Assembly: GCA_016748015.1 (NCBI GenBank)
Contig: JAAOMT010000515.1
Span: 1-64,000, forward strand
From: Geosiphon pyriformis
Lineage: Eukaryota; Glomeromycota; Glomeromycetes; Archaeosporales; Geosiphonaceae
Direction of reading: 5' to 3'
DNA length: 64,000 nt
Translations under genes and position numbers: made by a program
Part shown: positions 1-9,854 of the stretch, in pieces
Layout of the letters: every line of letters starts with the position of its first letter
Numbering within the stretch: position 1 is the stretch's first letter
The notes under the pieces: model-generated
Database searches by the model: none
What the model was told of the DNA's origin: nothing
The model's input: only the letters and a program-made list of their open reading frames with translations

Positions 1-416
1 AGAAAATACTTTCTTTTTGATATTTCAACCTGGTGCTTGCTGCTATCACCAGTTGGTGTTGGCTGCTATTGTGAACTGGTGCTTGCCACTATCGCAAGAT
101 GGTGTTTGCTACTATGTTAATCATTACCTTTCTAAGATTATTACTGTGCTATATTATGATTGAATAGTTTGTATTATTTTTATGATTCTTTTTGCTAAAT
201 TCTTAAACCGTAACAACGATCACTATCTAAAAATAGGGTGGCTAATTATATGACATCATTGGCTAATACATGTGATAATTAATAAAGCTTTCCGCTTGTG
301 GTTAGCCACATCTTGTAATATGTATTATTAGGTAAGCTGGCTTTATGAAACTGCCACATTACTGTGGAATAACTAATAAATGACCGGCGTGGCTACACGT
401 TAACAAAAAAAAAAAA
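1..416 (+). mobile_element. 3' end of a chimeric non-LTR retroelement with poly(A) tail
   Basis: Seen: three blocks in a row. 32-123 is a 23-bp tandem repeat. 218-286 is nearly identical to an internal piece of the family A LTR, in LTR-antisense direction. 287-404 matches the 3' end of the ORF1-only LINE at 29101-31523, including the shared end GGCTACACGTTAAC. A run of 12 A follows at 405-416, and then the integrase of gypsy copy A1 continues. Inference: a non-autonomous element mobilised by LINE machinery has inserted into A1. Its left end and left TSD lie outside the window. No ORF of note. Confidence 0.7.
32..123 (+). repeat. 23-bp minisatellite, four units
   Basis: Four consecutive 23-base units start at 32, 55, 78 and 101, each beginning GGTG(C/T)T and containing CTATC/CTATT/CTATG. 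They differ mostly by transitions. The unit length is not a multiple of three, so a repeated peptide is unlikely. The array lies in the 5' part of the chimeric element. Confidence 0.8.
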
Positions 417-418
417 TA

Positions 419-1258
419 ATGGAATTTTTGGATAAAGGACAATACCCACCAGAATACAATCAACAGCAAAGAGAACATTTGCGCAAACAATCAAATTTCT
501 ATTTGATCCACCAGAACCAACTATACAAAAGATACAGAAAAGATCCTGACCACCCCCAGAAAGTCATAAGATTTGAAGAAAGAGAAATTGTGATCTATAA
601 CATGCACACTGATCCATTAGCTGGACACTTTGGAAAAACAAAAACAATTCAGAAAACTCTAGCTCACTATTATTGGCCTATTTTGGAAAAAAACAGTACT
701 GAGTATATTAAAACCTGTGATATCTGCCAAAGAAGAGGAAAACCCAATAGAAAAAAAGATATCCATCCAATTTCTGTTGGCCAACCATTTGACAGGATTG
801 ATATAAATGTTGTTGGACCCTTAACAATAATCCCTAATGGCAACAGATACATTATCACAGCTACTGACTATCTTACAAAATGGGTAGAAGCAAGAGCCAC
901 TTCAGACCAAACAGCAGTTTTAATAGCCAATTTCATTTATGAAGATATTATTTGCCATCATGGCTGCCCCAGAGAACTTTTATCTGATAGAAGAAAAGCT
1001 TTTCTCAGTACACTGGTTGAAGAACTTTGTAGAAAAATGGAATATGTCACAAACTTTCCTCCTTTTATCACCCCCAAACAAATGGCCTAGTGAAATGTTT
1101 TAATAGAACACTATGTGAAACTCTAGCCAAAACAAGTGAAGAAACAAACCTATGGGACAAAGTACTGTCTTCAGCTTTGTTTGTTTATAGAACTGTAAAT
1201 CATAACATAACAAGTTATGAATCTTTTTATCTGCTTTATGGATGCATGACAACACTAT
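419..1258 (+). pseudogene. Ty3/gypsy integrase, N-terminal and core part (A1)
   Basis: Integrase joins retrotransposon cDNA to the genome. Seen: an H2C2 zinc-binding module (HTDPLAGH followed by CDICQRR) and then the RNase H-fold core. The first catalytic Asp position reads Asn (INVVGP where sister copies have IDVVGP). The second Asp is present in LLSDR. The catalytic Glu is Lys (NGLVK). One base is lost near 1040, so 419-1090 ends at a TAG and the protein continues in another frame from about 1082 to 1258, where the nested LTR cuts it. With two of three catalytic residues changed plus a frameshift, this is a dead gene. The ATG at 419 is just an internal Met of the polyprotein; upstream is foreign poly(A). 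Confidence 0.9.
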
Positions 1259-1960
1259 TGTTACAGATTGGAGTAACAAGCTAATGAATAGCAAGGGAAA
1301 ACAGGATTGTAGGGTGATGGAAATAATCAAAGGGGAATTCAACTTTAAAGAGTGAATTGAATAAGTATGGATTCAATGTGCGAGATCAGTCTCATAAAAT
1401 ATCTCAGTCGCTATTCTTTTCAAAGGTAACTGGGGAATTTGAAAGTAGAGAGATAGTCCATACTGTCAACAATTGATCACCACTGGTATAATTCTATGTC
1501 TCATGTTGGCACTCTTAGAATTCAATATCAGGTATCAACTTGTGCTTTTCAGTCATGTTTATTCAAATAATCTTCAAATGCTACAATTATATACATCAAG
1601 AAAAGGCCAACAAGTAATTTTTTATCTTTAAGATGTTCAGATACTTGAAGGTAGGAAAAAAGAAATTAGCAATAAGAGAATGTTTGAGATGAAAGTTGTT
1701 TTATTATATTTCTTTGATTGTTAGGAACATACTTTTCTACAGCTAAGAAACTCATTGCTTATATAGCTATGAAAAGTGGTCAACGACCAGATCAATGATC
1801 AGGTCAATGATCAGGTCAATGGTTAGGTCATTGATCAGGTCAATGATCAGATCAATAATCAGGTCAATAATTACTATCTAAAAATAGGTTGGCTAATTAT
1901 ATGACATCAATGGCTAATATATGTGATAACTAATAAAAACTATGAGTTTCAACTGTAACA
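1259..1960 (-). repeat. LTR, family A (shared 3' LTR of A-outer/A2)
   Basis: 702 bp bounded by TGTTA...TAACA. It contains the 12-bp array related to TGATCAGGTCAA at about 1780-1870. On the minus strand a TATATAAGC box lies just downstream of that array (about 1758). The first 31 bases on the minus strand encode the end of ORF3 and its stop. Confidence 0.9.
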
Positions 1961-2370
1961 TCATTCTCTTCAAAGAGATTGAGCTCCAGCAAAATCAAAC
2001 TATTTATGGGATATTCTAATTGAAGGGTTTTATCTAACTCAAAACTAACTAGTTTGTTAAAGTCTTTTGTGGATAAAGTATATAGTACTTGAGACAAAAT
2101 GAGCTTTGTATCCAAGAGACTAAACTTTTGTATAAGAGTTTTGGTTCTTCTGGCAATGGTTAAAACTCTTGAGACATCCAACCATATAATGCCCAAAATT
2201 TCTACTTGTATCTCAGAAGTTGTTTTCTTCATAAGCTTCATGTCTTCTATGATTTCACCAAGATGACCATAGAGCTCTAGTTGTCTTCCATATAACAAGT
2301 TTTTGTCTATGAGCAAGATTTTTTTAATTGTTTTTCCAATTGTGGTGGAAAGTACAAGTATTGCTACTGT
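1930..2370 (-). pseudogene. ORF3 of family A, C-terminal part (A2)
   Basis: Function not recognised. This is the last part of the small ORF that follows integrase in family A. It is predicted to be helix-rich, with segments such as EIIEDMKLMKKTTSEIQ, and ends VETHSFY. The stop at 1930-1932 lies inside the 3' LTR. The N-terminal part (to 12587) is separated from it by element B, inserted with TSD CTGT (2367-2370 and 12368-12371). Copies in A1, A3 and A4 show the same ORF, so it is a real family component. No transmembrane segment or known catalytic motif is visible. Confidence 0.75.
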
Positions 2371-3193
2371 TGTTACAGGTGACTATTTCTGGTGTTGGAT
2401 TAAATAACAAATCTATAACTTGGTGTGCAAAGTGATTGATGACAATGATAATCTGAAGGTATTTTATCTGAAAAGTTTGGTTGAGTTCTTTGTATAATAG
2501 ACAGAGATTCAATGGTAATAGTTTTCTTTATAGCTTTCCAAAACCGCAGTTTTGTCAATTTTTTTCTTAGCTTAGTGGCTGGTATTTCTTCTGGTAAGCT
2601 ATCCTCAATCGAGTGTTCTATCCTTATTTCTGGGTCTTTTACCAGTCACATTTATCCTGACGTCAGTGCCCCATGTGTTAATCCTCAATAAAGTTAGTAA
2701 ACAACAATAAAATCAAAGCAAAAAAATAAAGAAAAAAAAAAAAATAAAGAAAAAAAAAAAATAAGCCAAGATGATTTGCAAGTTAGTATTCTGTCAATAG
2801 CTGTAATCAAGAGCTATTGTTCTAGTGTGGTTAAGTATCAATTACTATCAACATGAAGTGTTGATAGTGGAAATGGATTTGAGATAACAAATAGTTATTT
2901 ATTAGATGATTGTGATTTGGAGAGTTGCTTAGATTAAATCTAAACTGAGAGATTTGTCTTTTCAGCTTCTAATCCTACTGCTATATATACATAATTGAGA
3001 TTCCTCAATTCCTCAATTCTTTACAACAGGAATCCTGGAATTCTGGAATCCTGTAATTTTTTGTGAGAATTCTGTAATTTCTGAAATCTTGTAATTCCTG
3101 AGAGGAATCCTGGAATTCCACATTTTACAACGTCTACTTCTGATTGGCTAATAACTATGCTAATATATATTCCTTATATTTCTATAAGTAACA
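2371..3193 (-). repeat. LTR, family B (3' LTR of B)
   Basis: 823 bp, TGTTACAGG...AAGTAACA. Reading on the minus strand: a CCAAT-like TTAGCCAATCAG near 3140-3150, a degenerate array of GGAATTCC/GGAATCC units (about 3000-3120), then a TATATATAG box at about 2981-2990. An A-rich stretch lies near 2715-2763. The paired 5' LTR is 11521-12367; the length difference comes mainly from the minisatellite and A-rich part. Confidence 0.9.
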
Positions 3194-3930
3194 TTATTCT
3201 TTCCTTTTAATATTAAGCTCTGTTAAAATCTAACTCTGTTAATTCTCCTTCTTGAAGTATTTCCTGAATTTCATTTTCGAGAATTACTTGTGTTATTTGA
3301 GTCTGTAATTTTTCAAATTGAGTATTGGTAATCTTTCCTAATTGATTACTGGTAACCGTATTCATTGCTTTATTGAGTAAGACTTCTGGTTGATCCTGAA
3401 ATGCTGTGTGTATTTAGTATATGGCTCAGGCCTGTGTGGATAAGTTGTTTTTTCCCACAAAATGTTCTAATTGTTGTAGTATTCTTGTGTCGAATAATCA
3501 CTTTGTTTTATCTGTATATAGATTCTGAATATTCACGTGTTGTTCTAAGTAAAAATAACAATAGTTTCTTGGAAATTGTTGTATCCACCAATTCCAAGTT
3601 TTTTTAGTCAACTCTTGGTATAGTGATGTCTTTTTAGTGTCTTGATATCAGATGGTTTGTTGATTAATTGTAATTTTTATCTCTTGGTATTGAATTAATT
3701 GAAAGAGTTGTTGTGCTAATGAGTAGATATTATCTGTAATTTCCATTTTTCTGATATTTCTTGTCACGTCTACCATGTTCTTATATATTCTTTTTATGGA
3801 TTAATTTAACGTGTTATTGTCAATAGTAATGATTGGTTCCAGATCTTGTGGAATCTCTTCTGGTTGGATTAGTATTTTCTGTACTCCTAATTGTGGAATA
3901 TTACTGGTGGATGGTGGTGTGATGTTGTAG
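3194..3930 (-). pseudogene. Unassigned C-terminal extension after integrase (B)
   Basis: About 700 bases lie between the end of the integrase C-terminal domain and the 3' LTR. The minus-strand frame reads a polar, Gln/Ile-rich protein (for example NIYSLAQQLFQLIQYQ) ending near ELTELDFNRA, with several single stops. A decayed counterpart exists in array D (about 51974-52800), and its last residues are recognisable just before the 3' LTR of element C, so it was coding. No known domain recognised; an Env-like or assembly role cannot be shown. Confidence 0.5.
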
Positions 3931-5182
3931 TATGGTTTCAGTTGATCTCTATGTGCTGCTTTGGTTAAAATTTTGTTATCTAGTCTTAATTTGTAAGCTC
4001 CATTCTTTAGAATTTCTTCTATGTAAAATGGTCTATCCCATTTGGGTTCAAATTTTCCACTTCATTGTTTTTCTGCTTTGGTATGATATAAGAGTACTTT
4101 GTCTTCAATCTTGAATTCAATTGGTTTGTTTGGTAGTTGATTATTATGTCTTTCTTTCTGTTTTTTTTGTGACTTTTGTATGTTATTAGCTGCTCTTCTT
4201 TGTTTGTTTTCCAATGTTTCCATTAAGTCATATGTTCTTCTTAACAATGTTTCTTGAAAATTCTCTTCTATTATTGGTTCAGTTGGATATGTATTAACCT
4301 CTATCTCAACTGGTAATATTGCTGTTCTACCATATATCAATTCAAATGGTGTTGCTTGTGTGGTGTCTTGCTTCATTGTCCGATAAGCAAATAATACTGA
4401 TAGTATGAACAAATTCCATTCATCCTGGTTTTTTTGGCTGAGTTTTGCTATTACTTTACACAATGTTCTATTAAATCTTTCAACTAATCCATTGGTTTGT
4501 GGATGATATGGTAATGATAGTGGTCTCTTAATTCCGAATTTTGGCTTAGTTCTGCTAATGTTCTATTCACAAAATGGGTTCCTTGGTCTAATAATAGTTC
4601 TTTTGGACATCCATGTCAACAAATCAAATCTTGATAAACAAATTTGGCAATGGATTTTGCATCCGCTCTTTGAATTGCTTTTGCTTTTGGCCATTTTGTA
4701 AGGTAGTCCATGGCTACTGCAATATATCTGTTGCCTCTGCTGGTAATTGTCAATGATCTAACTAAATTGATTCCAATGTGGTCAAATGATTGTCCCACTT
4801 TGATTGGTCTCAATGGTTCACTGGGTCTTGTTCCTCCTCTTCTTTGACAAGCATCACAATTTTGCACATATTGGATGATGTCTGGATATATTGATGGCCA
4901 ATAGTATCTCTTTCTGGTTCTTTCCATAGTTGCTTCTTTATGAAAATGTCTTGCAGTTAGATCTGAGTGCATGTTGAACAGTATTGTCTCTTTTTCTGGT
5001 TCTGTAATTACTCTGGTTGGTTGATCTAAATCTTTTTTATTTTTCTGATAAAGTATATTTTGGTGAGTGATAAAATATTTGGATTGTTGTTTGATCCTCT
5101 TTTGTTCTGGTTGAGATAATTTCTCCTTGAACTGTTGAGTATCTATATAATGTTGAAGTTGGTGATATTTTTGTGTGTTCAT
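3931..5182 (-). pseudogene. Integrase (B)
   Basis: H2C2 module (HSDLTARH, then CDACQRR) near the start of the 5182-4616 reading frame. In the core the first Asp position reads Asn (GINLV), the second Asp is present (LLLDQG, about 4590), and the catalytic Glu is present (NGLVERFN, about 4480). A TGA at 4616-4618 replaces an Arg codon, and a frameshift lies near 4535. After 4463 the reading frame gives the C-terminal domain (EDKVLLYHTK and an FYIEEILKNGAYKL-like segment). Inactive by the Asp change, stop and frameshift. Confidence 0.88.
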
Positions 5183-5269
5183 CTTTTGTTATATTTTCAT
5201 GAGTATTGTTTTGGTTTTGTTATATTTTTGGGTTGAAATGTTCTTGGATTTGTCTTATTTACAACAAAT

Positions 5270-6490
5270 TGTCAACATTTCCATTGTCTTTTCCCTTTTT
5301 ATAATGTATAGTATAAGTATATAGTAAAAGTGCCATTTTCTATCTTGACTGTCTTCTGTCTCCAAATTTTTGTTTTTGGAGTAATGTCAATCCTTTGTGA
5401 TCTGTATACACCTCAAACTTTTTGCTCAAGTATTCTTTCCATTTCATAACTGCCCAGTAGATTGCTAGATGTTCTAATTCTGATGTTCCATAATTCTTTT
5501 TGGCTGGAGTCAAACCTTAGCTAGCATATGCAACTGGATGTTCTCTTCTATCCAATCCTCTCTGAGATAGTACTGCTCCCAATGCTTGACCTGATGCATC
5601 AGTGGTAATAATGAATGGTTTACTATGATCTGGATAGATCAATACTGGAGCTTGAATAAGCTTTCTTCTTAAGATGTCAAATGCTTCTTGCTGAGTTTCA
5701 GTCCATTTATACTTTGCATTTTTGGTTTGAAAATCATTGAGTGGTTGTGCTATCTTTGAAAAGTTCTTTATGAAGCATCTATAATAGCTTGTGAATCTCA
5801 AGAATGATTTCAGCTTGATTATGTTGGTTGGTATTGGAAAGTTCTTTACTATCTCTATTTTCTCTGAATCTGTTTTTATGTCATCTTTGCTAACTATGTG
5901 TTCCAAGAATTTTAGTTTTGTTTTGTCGAAAAAACACTTTGTTGCATTCAATTTTAATCCTGCTCATCGTAGTCTTTCGAACACTTGTTGGAGATAATGT
6001 AGATAATCATTGAATGTTTTTGAGAACACATTGGTGTCATCCAAGTATACAATTACTGATTTCCACAATAAGCTGGTGTACATGATTTTCATTAGCCATT
6101 GGAATGTAGCTGGAGTGTTGGTTAAGCTGAATGGCATAACTTCAAACTCAAAGTTTCCCTCTCTTGTGGTGAACACCATTTTTTCTTTGTTGGCTGGATC
6201 CATGGCTACTTGTCAGTAACCACTATCCAAGTCTAACATTGAGAACCATTTGTTTCCACCAAAAGCATTGAATAGTTTTTGTATTCATGGAGTTGAATAG
6301 CTGTCTCCATGAGTTACATGATTGAGTTTTCTGTAATCCACACAAAATCAGATTTTTCTATTCTTCTTACGAACAAGTACTACTGGTGATGACCATAGAC
6401 TTATTGATAGCTGAATTAATCTGTTGTCAAGCATTTGGTTGATCTCTTGGTGGATGATTTTATGGCTGGCTGGTGGTACTCTGTATGCTT
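5270..6490 (-). pseudogene. Reverse transcriptase - RNase H (B)
   Basis: The RT core shows FCVDYRKLNHVT, a DLDSGYWQ segment with the first catalytic Asp, MPFSLTNTPATFQ, and the active-site YLDD (VIVYLDDTNVFSK, about 6050). RNase H follows (ITTDASGQALGAVLSQ, about 5610; FEVYTDHKGL, about 5410). Stops at about 6349, 6285 and 5961 fall where related RTs have Arg (CGA to TGA), and one lies at 5517. Catalytic residues of RT are otherwise retained. Confidence 0.9.
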
Positions 6491-7090
6491 ACTGTTTGAC
6501 TGGCATTGCATCTCCAGTCTTGATCTGATGCTGGATAATATCAGTTCTGCCAAATTTATTTTTACTGGTGAAGATGTTATTGAAGTTATTGAGTAACATC
6601 TTTAGTTGCATCTGTTGAAGTGGATCTAGATTTCCCATGTTTATCTGTTCCAATTGTTTTGGCTGTAACAGATAACATTTATTTTGTCCGTAGATGGTTT
6701 GTGATGTAATGTTCACATATCCACAAAGCTGTGGAAAATCTGAAATACTGTTTGGTGCTTGATCTTCAATTTCTATGGTTAAATATCTGAGAGTGGTTCC
6801 TTCCAGTATCTCTACAACATTTCCAGTGTTGTTGTAGATAAGAATTTTGATATGGTTATGGCTTTTGGCTGGTATGTGTAGATTAATAAGTCCAATTTCT
6901 TCTGATTCACAAAGAGTTGCTTCTGCTTCAAAAATCTGTTTTTGCTCTTTTTTTCTCCTTTCTATTGCTAATATATATCAGTTATATGGTGGAATAGAAA
7001 TTGTTTGACCAAGTGAGATAATTTCTTCTTGGCCAATAATTTCTTTCTTTACCATATTGACTAGTACTTCTATTCTACCCATTAATCTAA
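6491..7090 (-). pseudogene. Spacer between dUTPase and RT (B)
   Basis: The minus-strand frame is partly open (6716-6489, containing TSKNKFGRTDIIQHQIKTGDA, the usual segment just upstream of gypsy RT) and further up reads a linker with few landmarks (EEIISLGQTISIPPYN). In other gypsy elements this position holds the protease-to-RT spacer. No catalytic motif of its own. Confidence 0.5.
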
Positions 7091-7094
7091 ATCC

Positions 7095-7469
7095 CTATAT
7101 CCTTCTTGCTGTTATCCCTAATTCTTCATTATTTTCTACTGACACTAATTGGGCTACTTTAACCAGAGACAGAAATATTGCCTGTGCTATCTTTTTATTT
7201 GGCTCTATAATATAAGCCTTTTCTGAGTTATTTTGTAGCATAGCAATGATATTTCTTACATATCCTGCATCAATTATTCTTCCTCTGATGTTTATCCCTC
7301 TTTTTGCTAAACTACTCCTCGAAGCTAGTTGCACCATTGTTGTTGCTAGAATTTCCAAGGCTATTTTGAGATCTATGCAGGTGTGTGAATGGGTTTCCAA
7401 TTTAATGGCCTCTTTTCCAAGATATTTCAGATCAAATCCAGCATCTGTATTATGCGCGCATTCTGGCAT
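7095..7469 (-). CDS. dUTPase domain within gypsy element B
   Basis: dUTPase hydrolyses dUTP to dUMP and pyrophosphate, limiting uracil in newly made cDNA. The five trimeric-dUTPase motifs can be followed in 124 residues: motif 1 HNTDAGFDL (6-14), motif 2 SRSSLAKRGI (50-59), motif 3 RGRIIDAGYVRN (62-73) with the catalytic-type Asp and Tyr, motif 4 NKKIAQAIF (91-99), and a degenerate Gly-poor motif 5 near 113-123. It lies between the protease/Cys-rich linker and RT. One in-frame stop (about 7493) separates it from the upstream linker, so it was a domain of the polyprotein rather than a separate gene; the Met at 7469 is internal. Element C keeps only motif 1. Confident on family; activity unlikely given motif 5. 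Confidence 0.82.
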   Translation of the reverse strand: MPECAHNTDAGFDLKYLGKEAIKLETHSHTCIDLKIALEILATTMVQLASRSSLAKRGINIRGRIIDAGYVRNIIAMLQNNSEKAYIIEPNKKIAQAIFLSLVKVAQLVSVENNEELGITARRI

Positions 7470-8780
7470 AATATCTTTATTGTTATTGCTGAATCATTTA
7501 AGTTCCTGCTCCTTGGTGAGGTTAGGGAGCATGATATATTGTTTATAGTTTAAATCAGAGTTTAAATCAGAGTTGGAATCATTGTCATTGTTAATGCCAT
7601 TTTGAACAAAGCTGGAACTAGTGTTTTTGTCATCATCTTTGTCGGAGTTTGAATTGGGATTGAAAATCGATTCCAATTCCAATGTGCAGTTGCTGATTGG
7701 TTCTTCCTCTTCAGGGATCATGTAAATCATGCATGGTGGTGGATTGTAAATAAGATCACACTCATTACAATACTAGAAGTCACATGAGATCAAACAGTGG
7801 TCACATAGTCAGGTGTTTATTTCTTCCAAACATTGCTCTTGTTCTTCTCTAGTAAATGTTAATCTCTGATAGTGTTCATGAAATTGTTCTGGATCTAGAA
7901 AATTTATGACTGGTTCTGGGTTTCAGTCAAGTTCTATGAGTTCTGGTGAGTTGTTTTTGATCTCCTTAATCTCTTTTAGCAACACACCTTTGATTTTTAC
8001 AGTCGCCATTTGCCATATTTCATTGTCATTATGTGAACAACTGTCCAATTACTGTAAGGCTTTTTTCCAAGTGGCTTCTATCGGTGTTCCTTTTTGTATC
8101 CAGTCACTGATAAGGATCGTGTATTGACACAATACGTCACATGTTCCTCCACGTTCAGGAATGTTGTTCCACATTTCTTCATCGAGAAAGATCTCCCCAT
8201 AAGCTAAGCATGGTTGGTTGTCTTATTTCTCTACTCATTCTGATTTCCCAAAGCATTTAAAGATGCATGGGCAGCAATAGAACTTAGTTGCTGTTGAATA
8301 TTTCTCATCATCGCCACAGCATGTGCCCATTGATGACAATTTCTTGCCACAATCAATGCATATAAGCTTAAGTTGATAATAAGTGGATCATTGTGGTATA
8401 GTGTAGGTATTATAAGTGATGGTGGTTTGGGTGGTCTCTTCTTCTCTTTTTTTCTCTTTCCCTTTATCTTTTTTGTTTTCTTCCCATTCCCAGCTGGAAG
8501 TCAGTTTATTCTCATTATTGTTGGTCCATGTCAGGTCATCAATTTCCCAAGTAAGTTCTTCCTTCTGTTTTCTTTTCCCGTTATCATCCCAGGTGAGTAT
8601 TGGCAGCAGTTTGTTGTGGTTGATGTCAGCTCATAACACTTGGTACACTTCCCAGGTAGGTTTCGGCTTCTTTTCCTTAAAGTTGATTAGTGGTGCTGTG
8701 GTGTTGGTCACCTTGAAGTGGTTACACATTACTGGTACTCACATGTGTTGCCCATTCTGGCTGAGTACTAATTCTTAAGT
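7470..8780 (-). pseudogene. Cys-rich linker between protease and dUTPase (B)
   Basis: The minus-strand frame shows Cys pairs in order: CIDCGKK with a downstream CC (about 8360-8300), CCPCIFKC (about 8270), then CDHC and YCNEC (about 7830-7760), followed by an acidic Ser/Asn/Asp tract (7730-7494). The same Cys clusters recur in element C (about 49740-50380), so they are conserved in the family. CxxC pairs suggest zinc binding; function unknown. The stretch 8380-8780 is low-complexity and charged and holds several stops. Confidence 0.6.
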
Positions 8781-9240
8781 CATCTAATCGAGCATGGCAT
8801 TGGTTTTGAACAGCCAGTCATTACCAACTAGGGCTTGGTATTGGGTGGTGTTCATTACTAGAACTTTGATGGGTACTATGATACCATTGATTTTTATAGG
8901 GAAATCATCTATCTCACTGATAGGTGTTTTTGTGGTGCCATCAGCAATAATAAATCTAGTGCTAGCAGCTTGATCAATTCGGTGACTTAATTAATCCATG
9001 AGTTGTTATGTAATAATACTGCCTGCTGAACCACTGTCAAGAATGAGTTTAATGGCGTGTTCATCGACTTTTGTATTAGTGTACATGGTGGTAATTGGTT
9101 TCTTTTCAAAGACAGCATCACTGAATAATGGGGTGCTGGATGATTCTTTGAGTTTAAATAGAAAAATTGCTGCTAACAATTCGTTATTTGTGATGGTTGC
9201 TGGAGGTATATTGTTGGTAAGTGGCTGCTGTTGATTGAGT
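8781..9240 (-). pseudogene. Retropepsin-like aspartic protease (B)
   Basis: Cleaves the polyprotein. The catalytic triplet Asp-Ser-Gly is at 9030-9038 (ILDSGSAGSII). It is followed by a flap-like FIIADGTTKTPIS and a VGNDWL segment (about 8815), the usual end of fungal gypsy proteases. A TAA at about 8991 sits where element C has Gln (CAA to TAA). Lies directly after the CCHC and Gln-rich part of gag in the same direction. Confidence 0.8.
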
Positions 9241-9854
9241 TTTGGTTTGTTGGTTTGGGCGTTTTCTGAAGTAATCAGGAGACTTAAGTAGTTCTGGGAA
9301 TTTGGGTTTTGGATAGAACCAGTACCCGAATTCTGCTGTCGAGAGCCTAATGGTTGGTAAGAGGAGCTGGGGATCAGTTGATAAACAACTATTGCCGATC
9401 TCCAGTTTTGAGTGATTCTAGGTCTTGGGTTTCCTGATGTCCTTTGAGTGGAGTTTTGGAGTGGTGTTTGACTTGGTTGTTGGGGCTGATAAATTATTTG
9501 GGGTTATGGCTGATAAATTACTGGTGGCTGCAGTTGATAAATTGGAGATTGATATACTGGCAGTTGATAGATTGGTTGCTGCATCATTGGCAGGTAAGTG
9601 GTTTGATATTGGTCTTGATTTGGGTAGTGATTCTGAGTCTGAAATCTGCGATCAGAGTTTTGGTATTGATTTCCTGATCATGAATTGTTGCTATAAAATC
9701 TGCAGTCTGCTCTTATGTGTTCTTGTTTACCACAGTTGTGGCAAACACACATTTTTGGCTGCCATGGCTGATTAGGTGCTGCTGATAATGATAATAGACA
9801 CGACTGATTTTGAAAATGATTCATGTTTCCTGAATTATTGTATCATTGTGGTGG
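9241..9854 (-). pseudogene. Gag nucleocapsid region with CCHC zinc knuckle (B)
   Basis: The minus strand encodes CHNCGKQEHIRADC at 9702-9743, a CX2CX4HX4C knuckle that binds RNA during packaging. It is followed by a Tyr/Gln/Pro-rich repetitive stretch (about 9470-9650, repeated YQPP/IYQ-like units). Element C has the same knuckle (48352-48393) and the same repetitive stretch. Confidence 0.8.

Noticed and set aside
1930-2316. ORF3 as a retroviral-type envelope protein
   Set aside because: No signal peptide, transmembrane anchor or Cys pattern visible.
3401-4114. Plus-strand ORFs with hydrophobic runs (possible membrane proteins)
   Set aside because: They are antisense to the integrase and tail of element B; hydrophobicity comes from T-rich complement.
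8373-8778. Plus-strand Phe/Ser-rich and Val-rich ORFs
   Set aside because: Antisense shadows of the charged linker of element B.
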